A DNA stretch of 64,000 nt from Antribacter soli (GTDB lineage: Bacteria; Actinomycetota; Actinomycetes; Actinomycetales; Cellulomonadaceae), in NCBI RefSeq assembly GCF_021568775.1, contig NZ_JAKGSG010000053.1, forward strand, positions 1-64,000. The letters run 5' to 3'. Of this stretch, positions 33,690-43,495 are shown piece by piece; position 1 is the first letter of the stretch; each line of letters starts with the position of its first letter. Under the pieces are notes generated by a model. The model was given only the letters and a program-made list of their open reading frames with translations. It was not told the DNA's origin and searched no databases. The position numbers were made by a program, and so were the translations under genes.

Positions 33690-34931
33690 GTGACGACCAT
33701 CCCCGAGGAATCGCTCAGCGACCAGCGGATTCGCGCCCTGGTCACGCGGGCTGCGCTGCGCGCCGCGCGCGCCGCTACTGCTCCAGGGCTGGCGCCCGAG
33801 GACCGCATGACGACGCTCATGGAGTGCCACGGCATCGTGCTGGCCGCCCATGGCCCGTCGGCCTCGATGCCGTTCTCGGACTTCCGAGGTCTGCTGATTG
33901 GGACCGTAGCAGGTCTCCTGCCAGATGGGATCGCCCCGGACGGGCTGGAGCACGTCAGCCTCCTGGATGACGGGCTTGAGTCCGCCGGCCTGTTCGATCT
34001 CGACTTCGAGCAGCGCCTCGTACTCCGTGCTGTTCGCCATACCGACGGCCTTCCCGGGATCATGACCGACCAGCAACTCGTGGACGAGATCGACCAGGAG
34101 CTCGTCTACGAGGCCATGAAGAAGGGCGGCAAGCAGGACCGTTACGAGCTGTACCGGTCGAACCTGATCCGGTACCCGTCGGGAAGCGTCGACGACATCG
34201 CGGCGCTCGCGCTGCCGGAGGCCGCCCGCGGCGCGTACCGGGAGATCTCGCTCGACTCACGCTTCCACGACTGGTGGTACCCGTGCCCGGCGTGCCGGTG
34301 GCCGATGCGGGTCACGGCCGCAGCAAACGGCCGTAAGGATGGTGGCCACGGCGTCGTTCGTTGCTGGTACGCGCCACATGCCGACCTCGGGGCGTCGTAC
34401 GGCTTCCGGCTGCCCGACGACGGGAGCGCACCCGTGCTCGTCCCGCAGAGGCCAGCCCGCCGAAGGCCACCCCGCGAGCTGGTCCTCGTGCCCACTCTCG
34501 GCGACCCGCCGAGGGCCCTACCTGTGGACGACCACCGCGCCCTCGCGCGGGGAGTCTGGCGGTACACGACGGTTCCTGGCCTGATCGAACTCGCCCTCCA
34601 CGACCGCCTCAAGGAACGGGGACTGGGTGTGGACCTGTGGCCCGGGCTCGACCTATTCGACCTCCGCATCACCGTGCTGGGCGGGGGACCGGGGCCCGAC
34701 GACGGCGTCAAGGTCGATGTCAAGGACTACACCTCCGGGATGACGCTCGGCCAGCTGGTCCACAGCCAGGAAGGCGACAAGGGCGGCGCAGAGGTGCTTG
34801 TCGTCCCGGACCACCGCGCCGACCAGGTGCCGCTGCTGCAGAACGTCTGCGCCAAGTACGGCATGAGGGCCGAGGCGGCCACTGACTTCGCTGAATCGAT
34901 CTGTCAGAAGGCAGGGATCTCATGGCTGTGA
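33690..34931 (+). CDS. pPIWI_RE-associated restriction-endonuclease-like protein (413 aa)
   Basis: First gene of a three-gene pPIWI_RE island. A PD-(D/E)xK core is visible near residues 320-342: GLDLFDLRITV then DDGVKVDVKDYTS. A zinc-type CPAC occurs near residue 197 with a later VVRCWY. The GTG at 33690 is supported by TAGGGT (33677-33682) seven bases upstream, a leaderless layout, so the island has its own promoter. The gene overlaps the helicase start by 10 bp. Iyer, Burroughs and Aravind described this trio as pPIWI_RE with a helicase and a REase, proposed to act on R-loops or RNA-DNA hybrids of invading elements. Confidence 0.75.
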   Translation: MTTIPEESLSDQRIRALVTRAALRAARAATAPGLAPEDRMTTLMECHGIVLAAHGPSASMPFSDFRGLLIGTVAGLLPDGIAPDGLEHVSLLDDGLESAGLFDLDFEQRLVLRAVRHTDGLPGIMTDQQLVDEIDQELVYEAMKKGGKQDRYELYRSNLIRYPSGSVDDIAALALPEAARGAYREISLDSRFHDWWYPCPACRWPMRVTAAANGRKDGGHGVVRCWYAPHADLGASYGFRLPDDGSAPVLVPQRPARRRPPRELVLVPTLGDPPRALPVDDHRALARGVWRYTTVPGLIELALHDRLKERGLGVDLWPGLDLFDLRITVLGGGPGPDDGVKVDVKDYTSGMTLGQLVHSQEGDKGGAEVLVVPDHRADQVPLLQNVCAKYGMRAEAATDFAESICQKAGISWL

Positions 34932-37900
34932 ACGTCGACCGAACTCCAGATGTGGAGACGCGATCGCTCTGCGCGGCCATGGCCCTGGCCGCCCACTACT
35001 TCCCGACGACGGTCGGCGTCGAGTCCGGTGCGACCTTCGAGTCGGCAGCATTCTTCCTGACCGGTCAGTACCGGTCCTGGTCACGGTGGCCGGACATGAG
35101 CCCGCAGGAGCGCGCACGGGTCGCATCGGTCTTCCGCATGGCCCCCGCGGACCTGGCTTCACCGCTGGCTTTCTCGCGGGCTGCGCGTTCATTCCTCGCC
35201 GAGAGCGCCAACAACGCCCCCACGCTGTTCGACGTCGTCCGCGACGGGGGCCGGCAGATCGTCATCCCACGGGTAGGTGGCGACCTGCTGTCGTTCGTCG
35301 ACCGTCAGCTGAAGAAGCCCGTCGTCCGTAAGCCGCTGCCTTTCGCCGGCCCCGGTTCCTGGACGGTCCCCGAACAGTACTTCGAGGACCAGGGCAAGGT
35401 GTCCGGGATCGTGAGCATCCCGTCGTACCCCGGAAACTCAGATATGCCAGGCCATGATCAGCTCCCGAGCTTCACGACGGTCCCGCCGCTGGCCGATCTG
35501 ACGATCCCGTCCGACGCCCTGCTCACGCTCGCTCGCCAGATCGACCAGCGACTGACCGAGCCGTACCTGCACCGCATCCTCACCGACCTTCTCGCAGAGA
35601 CGGAAACCAGCGACGAGATCAGCCCGTCCGAGGCGCTGCGGCTCGGCTCCGGAGGACTGCAGATCTTCAATGCCCCTACGGGCACGGGCAAGAGCGTCCT
35701 GGTCCGGGTCATGGCCAGCTGGTTCGCGCTGAACAACCTGCGCGTCGCGATCGTCCTGCCAGACATCCCGGCATGCATCAAGCTGACCTGGGAGATCCGC
35801 GATGACTTCAAGCACCTCCGGGAGACCGGCGTCCTCGAGCGGGACGCCACCTGTGCTCACCTCATGTCGGACTCGGGGATACACGACCGCGTGGTCAAGA
35901 ACGCGCGTCTGGTCAAAGAGGACCCGGCCGAGCCCGGAATTTGGGACCGTGCAGAGCAGCGCAGCCTTGACGACCTCGCCTACGGCTGTGCGCTGCGACC
36001 GCTGATGCAGACCGAGCACGGCACCTACCCGCACGGGCAGGAGCCGTGCACGAGGCTGGTCCGCGGTGAAGGCAAGTCACACATGTGCCCGTGGGTCCGG
36101 GTGTGCGGCAAGTTCAAGCCGGCCTACGAATCGGCCACCGCTGACGTCGTCGTGCTCAACCACTTCATGTTCATGCAGGGCAAGGTCAAGATCGGCGTGA
36201 ACCTCGACGGGCATGCGATCAACGGCCCGAGCGCTGCCGAGCTCGTCCTCAAGACCAGCCACGCGGTGCTCGTTGATGAGGTGGACCAGTTCCAGAGCCG
36301 CGCGGTGGAGAAGTGCACCTCTGAGCTGACCCTCCACTCGCGCCGGCCCTGGACCGCCGCGCCGCAGGAGATCGACGCCGACTCCAAGCGCCTGCCCGTC
36401 AGCGACGAGCGGAACCTGCTCTACGGAATCAACCACGTCCGTCTGATGGCTGAGAGCCTGCTGCTGAACATCTCCAGCGGCCGTCTCAGCCTCGAAGACG
36501 TCGAAGCCACAGACCTGCGCCACCTCGGTGCACGTACCAGCACCCGGTGGCACCGCTCTCGGGGACGCGACAAGGCGATCGTGCGAGCACTCTGGCCGGA
36601 CGAGACGGTCGTCGACGGTGAGCAGCTCCCCGAAGAGGTCTACACCCGCCTCGCCGCGCTCATGCCAGCGCCTCGCGGAGTGGCACGTGTACCGGTCGAC
36701 GACCCACGGCTCGTCGACATCCCCTCGCTGCTCGGTCACATCGTCGCGCCCCGAGGCGAGGACCACGTCAGCGAGATCAAGCTCGAGCTGCACGACGTCC
36801 TGTCGGACGTCGTCCCCGACGTCACGTCACGTACCGAGGTGATCAACGATCTCGTCCTGCGGGCAATGATGCTGGAGCTCGACCATGCGCTGTCAGGACT
36901 ACGCGGACGCGCCCACGGGTACAGGTCCCTCGGGTTGCGGTCCGCGCAGCGCATCGCCGCGAACCTCCAGCCCTCCACGGTCACCGAGATCTTCCCCTAC
37001 GGGACCATCGGACGATCGATCACCGGCTATCGGGTCGGTGGGCTCGACGACGTCGAGAAGAACGCGACGCTCTCCGCGCAGAACATCGGCGGCGACCCGC
37101 ACGCATTCACCGCCGAGCTCGGAGGTCTCGTCTCGCTTGTCCTCGCCGACGTCGAACGCCCGGTCATGGGCTTCTCAGCAACGGCGTACTTCCCCCAGGC
37201 CGTCCGAGAGCACGTGCACGCCGACGTCTGTTGGTGGATGACCGATGCCAGAGCCCGGTCGATCGTGGCCCGCCAGCGAAGGGTCGACTACGGCGCGGAG
37301 CACGACCTGTTCGGGGATCCGATCCGGATCTCGGGCCTGCCCGCGAACCACAAGCGGCCTGCCCTCATCGAGCTGGGCAGCCGCCTGTACGACACGCACA
37401 TCCACCAGGAGCTGCAGAAGCAGCTCCGGAAGGACCCCACCCGGGCGCACGTCCTCGTCGTCGCCAACTCCTACGACCAGTGCGCCCACCTGGCGACGGG
37501 AATCTCACGCGCCGCCGACTTCCAGGGTGGGCTGTGCGTCGCCGTCCGGGATGAAGACCTCACGTCGACCAGCACGGACCTCCCTGAGCCGCGCGTCGCG
37601 ACCCGGCTCACGCGGGAGCAGTTCGAGGAGTTCCCCAAGCACGGACGCATCCTCGTGGTGCCTCTGCAGCTCATCGCCCGCGGCCTGAACATCGTCATCG
37701 GTACCCGGTCGGCGGTGCGTGCCATCTACCTGTGCGTTCGCCCGCTCGCGCTCCTGACCGAGCCGGCAGAGATGTATGGCAGCATCAACGCCGCCGGACT
37801 CAATGCGCTGCTCGCCTCACAAGAGCCAGATCCCGCCCGCGCGTTGGCCGAGGCGCGCGAGGCCGCAGGAGACCGTCTCTCGCTCTTGCTGCGTGCCGCG

Positions 37901-38197
37901 CCCCAGTTCGCGTCGATGCCGCACGTCCTCCAGGAGGAGGTCATCGCGGGCGTCCTCGTCGACCTCATCCAGCTGGCAGGCCGCGCCCGCCGCGGCGGCA
38001 CGGACGCCGTGCTCCACATGGTCGACTACGCGTTCCAGGAGGACGCCTGGAGCGCCGACCTCAACACGATCATCCGACGCATCCACTCCAAGTGGTCGCC
38101 GGACGAACGCCAGCAGATGAACCGGATGTATGGAGAAGCGCTCAACGCATTCCTCTCATACGCTGGCATCTCGCCCGAACTATCCCCTGCCCGCTGA
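34922..38197 (+). CDS. pPIWI_RE-associated DinG-like helicase (1091 aa)
   Basis: Walker A is FNAPTGTGKSVLV near residue 250 and Walker B VLVDEVDQF near 450. Between them four cysteines (YGCAL about 355, EPCTR about 375, HMCPW about 387, RVCGK about 394) match the Fe-S cluster position of XPD/DinG helicases. A C-terminal motor segment reads VPLQLIARGLNIVIGTRSAVRAIYL. The N-terminal 230 residues and the C-terminus are specific to this island. Predicted DNA or RNA-DNA helicase working with the adjacent REase and pPIWI_RE proteins. The A/T of the ATG is embedded in the previous stop region, giving coupled expression. Confidence 0.85.
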   Translation: MAVNVDRTPDVETRSLCAAMALAAHYFPTTVGVESGATFESAAFFLTGQYRSWSRWPDMSPQERARVASVFRMAPADLASPLAFSRAARSFLAESANNAPTLFDVVRDGGRQIVIPRVGGDLLSFVDRQLKKPVVRKPLPFAGPGSWTVPEQYFEDQGKVSGIVSIPSYPGNSDMPGHDQLPSFTTVPPLADLTIPSDALLTLARQIDQRLTEPYLHRILTDLLAETETSDEISPSEALRLGSGGLQIFNAPTGTGKSVLVRVMASWFALNNLRVAIVLPDIPACIKLTWEIRDDFKHLRETGVLERDATCAHLMSDSGIHDRVVKNARLVKEDPAEPGIWDRAEQRSLDDLAYGCALRPLMQTEHGTYPHGQEPCTRLVRGEGKSHMCPWVRVCGKFKPAYESATADVVVLNHFMFMQGKVKIGVNLDGHAINGPSAAELVLKTSHAVLVDEVDQFQSRAVEKCTSELTLHSRRPWTAAPQEIDADSKRLPVSDERNLLYGINHVRLMAESLLLNISSGRLSLEDVEATDLRHLGARTSTRWHRSRGRDKAIVRALWPDETVVDGEQLPEEVYTRLAALMPAPRGVARVPVDDPRLVDIPSLLGHIVAPRGEDHVSEIKLELHDVLSDVVPDVTSRTEVINDLVLRAMMLELDHALSGLRGRAHGYRSLGLRSAQRIAANLQPSTVTEIFPYGTIGRSITGYRVGGLDDVEKNATLSAQNIGGDPHAFTAELGGLVSLVLADVERPVMGFSATAYFPQAVREHVHADVCWWMTDARARSIVARQRRVDYGAEHDLFGDPIRISGLPANHKRPALIELGSRLYDTHIHQELQKQLRKDPTRAHVLVVANSYDQCAHLATGISRAADFQGGLCVAVRDEDLTSTSTDLPEPRVATRLTREQFEEFPKHGRILVVPLQLIARGLNIVIGTRSAVRAIYLCVRPLALLTEPAEMYGSINAAGLNALLASQEPDPARALAEAREAAGDRLSLLLRAAPQFASMPHVLQEEVIAGVLVDLIQLAGRARRGGTDAVLHMVDYAFQEDAWSADLNTIIRRIHSKWSPDERQQMNRMYGEALNAFLSYAGISPELSPAR

Positions 38198-38212
38198 CGG
38201 AAGGAGAGTCAC

Positions 38213-40963
38213 GTGCCCGACGGAGCCCTTGAGGCCGGGAAGTACCTCGACACGCTCGCGCTACGCTGCACTCCCGCGCTGATCGGCGACACCGTCATCT
38301 ACCTGCGTGAGCTCGACCAGGAGACGATGGGGCTGTGGTGGCAGCTCGAAAGGGCCGCCAAGCAGCGCACCGGTCGCGAGGTTCAGCCTCCCCACTCCGT
38401 CGCGACAACGGTGCTGCGCGTCATAACTGGCGGCTTCGTTCACTTCTCCCCGCAAGGACGGTTTCTCGCATCGCTGCAGCCGATCCGCTCCACACTTCTC
38501 GAGCGGGTGTTTACCGTCCTCGAGGGGATCGTGCACGGCATCCCCGTGGAGGAGGTCGACCTGAACGAGCCGACGCGGCTGGCGGCGCGTGTCGCCGCGA
38601 CCGCCGAGCAGCCCAAGTCCCTGGCCGAGCAGCTCGCTGTCAGCGAGGCTGAGCAACCGCGGGTTCCGGGCTGGGTCTACGACACCGTGGGCTGGGACCT
38701 GTCCAGCAGGCTCGCCCGCAAGCCGTTCCAGCACGGCGACGGGCACGCCGTCCCCCTGCGCCCGGACGTCACCGGACGCCTCGTCGCGCTCGACGACCCC
38801 TGGGTGAGCGCGGACGGCATGAGCTACGCGCTGTCTCGCACCACCGTCAGCCTCAAGACGCTGCCAAATGTCTCTACCCCCGTCGTGCTGCTCGGTTCGA
38901 GCGTCACCCGCATCTCGAACTCGCTCGTGTTCAGCAAGACAGCAATCGGCGACCAGGGTACGGGCAAGCCGCTGCTGAACGTCTCCCTCGACGGACGAGG
39001 CGGCGCACGGAGCGTCAGCATGTTCGCCCTCCAGACACTGAGCCGACTGTCGATGAACGACACGGTGCTCCACGCCATGTCTGACCGGCTCACCGTCGAG
39101 AAGAAGGTCCTCGCCGAGCGGAAGAAGGGCGAGCCGCTCGCCTTCTTCACGGAGCGCCCGGTCACGATCTGGCCGGTCGCTGCGAAGAACTCGCGGTACC
39201 TCTCAGCGAACTTCGGTGTCGGCGCCGGCATGGAGCACTTGCGTCGGCTGCAGGAGCACGCCTCGCAGACGTTCGGCGACGACGTCGAGCGGCTCCTCAT
39301 GCGAGAGACGGCTGTGCGGTTCGGCGCGCGGCCGAACGACCCCGCATCGACCAAGCTGGAGTCAGAGCCGAAGACACCCGAGCGGGCCATTGAACTTGCC
39401 AGGATCAAGGCGCGGATCTTCCCGACGGCCGAGGCGATCCACGCCTCGGTGCGCGCTCTCGGTCACGACCGCCTCCGGTTCGTGTGCCTCTGGTACTCCG
39501 ACGACGTCCGACAGCGGATGCTCAAGATCTTCAACCGAGCGTTCAACCTCGACCTGAAGGACACCGAGCCAGGCGCCGAGATCCCCCTCGCCGGAGACAA
39601 GATCTCCGCGACCTTCATCGAAGCCCCCGACTTCCTCCGGCACGGTCCCGCCGCTGTACGTCCCTCGGCCACGAAGGTCCTGCCAGAGGCCGCGGGGGGC
39701 GAACTGCTCGCCGCCTGGTGCGAGACCGAGATGTCGGTTCCCGACGACGAGGAAGACGCCAAGACCCACACCAGCGTCATGCTCGCCAGGGCCGGCGTCC
39801 CGAACCAGTACCTCGTGACCCGTGAGGGCAAGCGCAAGCCCAAGGCCGACGCGCTGGGGTTCGACGATCACCCTGCGCAGGCGGCACTCCTCGACCTGTT
39901 CCGTTCGCTCGGGATCGTTGATGACCGGATCTCCGGCGCCCTCGCTACCAAGGAGGGCGCCTCGGGATTCGCCTCGATGGCCCACATCGGGATCCGGGTG
40001 CGCAAGCAGAGTCGACGCCCTGGTGAAAAGGGCTCGCCCAAGTACGTAGTGACCGCCTCGGCCCTCGTGCCACCTGCCCGAGAGGACGAGCCGTGGCGGC
40101 TCCTCGGGTGGTCGCTGACCGGACCGACTTGGCAGCCGTACCACCGTGCGCAGACCGACTTCCACGCCCGGCAGTTCCCGCCGGCCTCCAGCTTCCAGCG
40201 AGACGACGAGCAGTGGTCGGAGGTGCGCCGCCTCGTCGACCAGGCACTTGAGGACCTCGCCGACGACCTCGACGACGTGCCGTACACCGTGACTGTGGAC
40301 GCCGAGGAGACCCGCCGGATCTGGCCCGGGCTCCAAAACAGCCGCCTCGACGAGAGGCCCGACGCGAACGTCGCGCAAGGTTGGCTGCCCGGTGCGTCGC
40401 TGGACACTGCGTCGCAACCGTGCGCGATCGTGCGGCTCAACACGTCCAGCATTGAGATGCCCAAGCCGACGGCAGTCTCGGCCGTGTCGAAGGAGGCTGC
40501 CACTAACGCAGCAAACGGCGAATCGGCCGGCTCCAGCAAGCAGGCGACGGCGCGAAGCCTCTACCGCCTCACCACGGACTTCGGTAGCCCTGCGTGGTAC
40601 CTGTGCAGTGTCCCTGTCCAGTTCGACGGCGGCCAGCGCGTCGGCGAGAAGTACACGCGCTGGAGCGCCAGGAACGACCCGACCGCAGAGATGCGCCAGA
40701 ACTGGTACACGATGAACGCCACCGAGATCTTCCCGGTAGCCAACCGCTCGGATCTCAGCGACGAGGGCCTCGTCGCGGGAATCGCGAAGCTCTGCCACCA
40801 GACGCTCTACTGGACCAACCGCGCCAAGTACCCTGTCCCGCTCCACGCCGCTGCGCAGATGGACCTCGACCACCCGCAGTACCGGCGCACTATCGCACCC
40901 GAGACGCCCGACGACGACATACTGGACGAGCCGGACGACGAGTGGCCAGAGACGCTCTTCTGA
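38213..40963 (+). CDS. pPIWI_RE protein (916 aa)
   Basis: Prokaryotic PIWI homologue of the RE class. The C-terminal RNase-H-fold region contains YTVTVDAEETRRIWPGLQ (about 685), PCAIVRLN, LYRLTTDFGSPAWYLCSVPVQ (about 785) and MNATEIFPVANRS (about 835), with the family conserved Arg and Glu replacing the usual DEDD nuclease residues; HQTLYWTNRAKYPVPLHAAAQM closes the domain. The N-terminal half carries the pPIWI_RE-specific module. GTG 38213 follows AAGGAGAG and lies 15 bases after the helicase stop. Expected to bind nucleic acid without cutting it, handing cleavage to the REase subunit. Identification is from family text I remember; no search was run. Confidence 0.82.
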   Translation: MPDGALEAGKYLDTLALRCTPALIGDTVIYLRELDQETMGLWWQLERAAKQRTGREVQPPHSVATTVLRVITGGFVHFSPQGRFLASLQPIRSTLLERVFTVLEGIVHGIPVEEVDLNEPTRLAARVAATAEQPKSLAEQLAVSEAEQPRVPGWVYDTVGWDLSSRLARKPFQHGDGHAVPLRPDVTGRLVALDDPWVSADGMSYALSRTTVSLKTLPNVSTPVVLLGSSVTRISNSLVFSKTAIGDQGTGKPLLNVSLDGRGGARSVSMFALQTLSRLSMNDTVLHAMSDRLTVEKKVLAERKKGEPLAFFTERPVTIWPVAAKNSRYLSANFGVGAGMEHLRRLQEHASQTFGDDVERLLMRETAVRFGARPNDPASTKLESEPKTPERAIELARIKARIFPTAEAIHASVRALGHDRLRFVCLWYSDDVRQRMLKIFNRAFNLDLKDTEPGAEIPLAGDKISATFIEAPDFLRHGPAAVRPSATKVLPEAAGGELLAAWCETEMSVPDDEEDAKTHTSVMLARAGVPNQYLVTREGKRKPKADALGFDDHPAQAALLDLFRSLGIVDDRISGALATKEGASGFASMAHIGIRVRKQSRRPGEKGSPKYVVTASALVPPAREDEPWRLLGWSLTGPTWQPYHRAQTDFHARQFPPASSFQRDDEQWSEVRRLVDQALEDLADDLDDVPYTVTVDAEETRRIWPGLQNSRLDERPDANVAQGWLPGASLDTASQPCAIVRLNTSSIEMPKPTAVSAVSKEAATNAANGESAGSSKQATARSLYRLTTDFGSPAWYLCSVPVQFDGGQRVGEKYTRWSARNDPTAEMRQNWYTMNATEIFPVANRSDLSDEGLVAGIAKLCHQTLYWTNRAKYPVPLHAAAQMDLDHPQYRRTIAPETPDDDILDEPDDEWPETLF

Positions 40964-41334
40964 CGGGGAGCGATTCTGCGGCAATGCCGCCACGGACGCT
41001 GCTACCCACGCGGGCAGGAGTGACTGCGGAGAGGGCGTGCCGAAGTACTGGCTTCAGCGCCCGTGCGCATGGCACGGACGGGACAAGTGCGGTCGTCCGA
41101 TGAGAGGGTTCACGGTTCGTGGCTGACCCACACATGCGGCGGATCACGGCAGGTGCGTCACCACCATGGCCACCCAGCGCGCAGTGCCGCTCCTGAAGCG
41201 CGCCTTCGCGCACCCGTTGCCGGGTGAACTTCGTCCGAAGGGAGCCGATGTCCCTCGTGGTCGCGTCCTGCCAACACCGGCGGGGGCGGTTGATGACGTG
41301 CCGAAAGTCCTCTTTCTTCCGTAGCCTCATCTGC
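40964..41334. other. Gap after pPIWI_RE island
   Basis: About 370 bases with no convincing gene. It ends in TAGCCT (41322-41327) seven bases before the ATG of the next gene, a leaderless promoter. A small GCGGCAATGCCGC repeat follows the pPIWI_RE stop; no terminator is evident. Confidence 0.4.
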
Positions 41335-42102
41335 ATGCCCCTCGCCCCCGATCCTTCTCGCCTCGTCGCGTACATCGACGAATCGGGGGATCCCTCGCCG
41401 AAGCCGACATCGAGCCGCCACTTCGTGATGACGGCGGTCGTGTTCGATGTCCATCGGACCGACGAGGCGCGCGACTGGCTGGCCAAGGGCCGCACGGCGC
41501 TGGGACGCCAGCCTGGACAGCTCCTTCACTTTACGAACCTGAAGAAGCCGGGGCAGCGCGACCGAGTCGCGCACGCACTCGCCCATCAGGAGTGGGGCAC
41601 CTTCATTTCGGTCGTCGCCTGCAAGGACCACCTTGTTGCGGGAGATCACGTCGACGACGACACGAACTACCTCTACACCTTCCGATTCCTGCTCGAGCGC
41701 CTCTCCTGGTACGCCCGGCGGTCCGGGATGCCGGTCTCGTACACCTTGGCCCACAAGCACCGGTTTAAGCTCGCGAAGCTGCGTGAGTACGAAGCGATCC
41801 TCCGGAGCACGCCCGAGCCCAGATGCAAGATCGCTTGGCAGCATGTCGACCCGGCCGGGGGCTCGATCGATCAGCCGAAGCGAGAGGAACTCCTGCAGAT
41901 CGCCGACCTCGCGACCTCTGCCACGGCGGCTGCCTTCACTGCCGGGCGGGACGGGAAGACGCACCCCGAGTATCTGGGGCAGTTCGCGAGCCGTCTCTAC
42001 CGCCACGGGAGCGGCGAGAACGCGCTCACCTCTTACGGGCTCAAGATGCACCCGTGGCGAGAGACCACGAAGGCCGCCTACCCATGGGTGGCGGCCCTGT
42101 GA
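41335..42102 (+). CDS. DUF3800-family protein (255 aa)
   Basis: The family signature is AYIDESGDPS near residue 13, with FVMTAVVF next and later acidic/His positions (QIADLATSATAAAF near 185). DUF3800 has a RNase-H-like fold and is common in mobile elements and next to defence systems; its activity is not established. ATG 41335 is chosen because TAGCCT sits seven bases upstream; longer in-frame starts contain no domain text. It is not coupled to the pPIWI_RE genes and may be an independent cargo gene. Confidence 0.8.
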   Translation: MPLAPDPSRLVAYIDESGDPSPKPTSSRHFVMTAVVFDVHRTDEARDWLAKGRTALGRQPGQLLHFTNLKKPGQRDRVAHALAHQEWGTFISVVACKDHLVAGDHVDDDTNYLYTFRFLLERLSWYARRSGMPVSYTLAHKHRFKLAKLREYEAILRSTPEPRCKIAWQHVDPAGGSIDQPKREELLQIADLATSATAAAFTAGRDGKTHPEYLGQFASRLYRHGSGENALTSYGLKMHPWRETTKAAYPWVAAL

Positions 42103-43023
42103 GCACGTCGACCGGCTTCTGCCGCTTGGCGCGGGTGCGTCGGTCGTCCCGATGCAGACGGCCGTCCGTGCATCTCCAGTAGACCACAATCCGCGCCGCC
42201 CGCAGACCGCGCAGACCGAGAAACTTCAATTCACCCTCCAGTTCACGCTCGGTCGTCCCCGGCCGGCACAACTTCTGGCCGTGACGACCCTGCCCCCAGT
42301 CTTTCCCCGGCAGCGACTGCGGACCCGGACGGTCATCGAACGACTCGGCTAGTGCGCCTACTGATCCTCCCAACGACGACGCCTGGCGTGAGGCTACCGC
42401 TGTCGGAATGGCGACCGTCTGCAGTGGTAGATGGCTGTTTGTCGGCAGATAGACAAGGTCCTGTTCGCACTCCTGCACGAGATCGCGCACATCCTCCTCG
42501 GCCACGTGTCCGGTGTGCCAGTCATAGATGAGCTGGACGCTAGTCTGGGGTCGGACGAGGCGGCCGCTAATGAACTGGCGGGGCGGACTGCTCCTTCCGG
42601 CGCCGCTCCCGCGGCGCCCAATGCGCGTCGGAGCCGGATAGATCGACGAAGTCGCGGCACAGTTGCAGGTGAATCCAATTCTGATCATCGGTCGCCTGGA
42701 AGAGCACGGAGAAGTCCCGTGGCGCACGACGCTGGTCAAAGACGCGCCAAACGTCATGCGGCAACTTGCGGCAGGGGCTTCGGCGCCAGCATGACGATGA
42801 CGTTGCACCACACCACACCGGCAGCCCTGGCCACGTCCGCGCTACCAGGCCGTCGTAGACGTGGTCGCCCTGGACCACGACCACCTGTCGCACAAGCGCT
42901 TCGACGGGCTCGCAGTCGTCTCGACGTCGACGTCGCGACGAGGTCGAAGATGGCGGGGGGTGGCGAGTCCGGGACTTGTGGGTGGGAGTCAGCAATGACT
43001 CATCCTTGCCCACGGCCGATCCG
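42103..43023. pseudogene. Degenerate region with ImmA/IrrE-like metallopeptidase remnant
   Basis: No intact gene. Between 42408 and 42580 the plus strand reads GRWLFVGR in one frame and, after a frameshift, DKVLFALLHEIAHILLGH and SDEAAANELA in the next: the HExxH zinc site and the following DEAAANELA helix are typical of ImmA/IrrE metallopeptidases. Neither end of the gene survives. The remaining sequence to 43023 contains weakly protein-like frames on both strands (for example VFDQRRAPRDFSVLFQ on the minus strand near 42700) without a recognisable family. Probably the scar of a deletion in the island. Confidence 0.55.
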
Positions 43024-43485
43024 TCAAGGCCGGGTGAAGTGTCCCCGGTCGGCGGCTTGGCGGATGGCGGTCTTGTAGTCCTGGGGCATGGTCAGGGCGT
43101 CGATCTCGTCCGGGGTGAGGAGGACGAGTTCCTTGTGCTCGTGGCTGTAGGCGGGTGGGGTGTGGCCGTCGTAGTTGGCGAGGAATGTCAGGACGAAGAC
43201 GTGCCGGTGCGGGAAGATCCGGTAGACCCAGGCGTGGTAGGGGTCGCCGACGGTGGTGTCCCAGGAGAGCTCTTCGCGGATCTCGCGGGCCAGGCAGTCG
43301 GCGGGGTCCTCGCCGAGGTCGAGCTTGCCGCCGGGCAGTTCCCACTCGTCGCGTTCGTTGCGCAGCAGGGGAAGCTGGCCACGCCAGTTGATGACGGCCT
43401 TGACGGAGATGGGCAGCTGGTACTCGAAGTACCCGGTGTTGCGTTCGATCAGGTACGGCTCTTCGGGGCTGCGGGTGTTCAGCAT
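43024..43485 (-). CDS. NUDIX hydrolase, last gene of oxygenase operon (153 aa)
   Basis: The Nudix box GGKLDLGEDP and CLAREIREELS lies near residues 53-75; the metal-binding glutamates are kept, but the glycine that usually follows EE-x is serine. Starts ten bases after the PP2C gene stop. It would hydrolyse a nucleoside-diphosphate-linked compound. In an operon with an oxygenase and a phosphatase it may finish or clean up a modification pathway, which is inference. Confidence 0.8.
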   Translation of the reverse strand: MLNTRSPEEPYLIERNTGYFEYQLPISVKAVINWRGQLPLLRNERDEWELPGGKLDLGEDPADCLAREIREELSWDTTVGDPYHAWVYRIFPHRHVFVLTFLANYDGHTPPAYSHEHKELVLLTPDEIDALTMPQDYKTAIRQAADRGHFTRP

Positions 43486-43495
43486 CGGGGTCCTG

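Noticed and set aside
42567-43013. 148-codon minus-strand frame
   Set aside because: Only a small part has protein-like character and it has no recognisable start or family; treated as part of the degenerate region.
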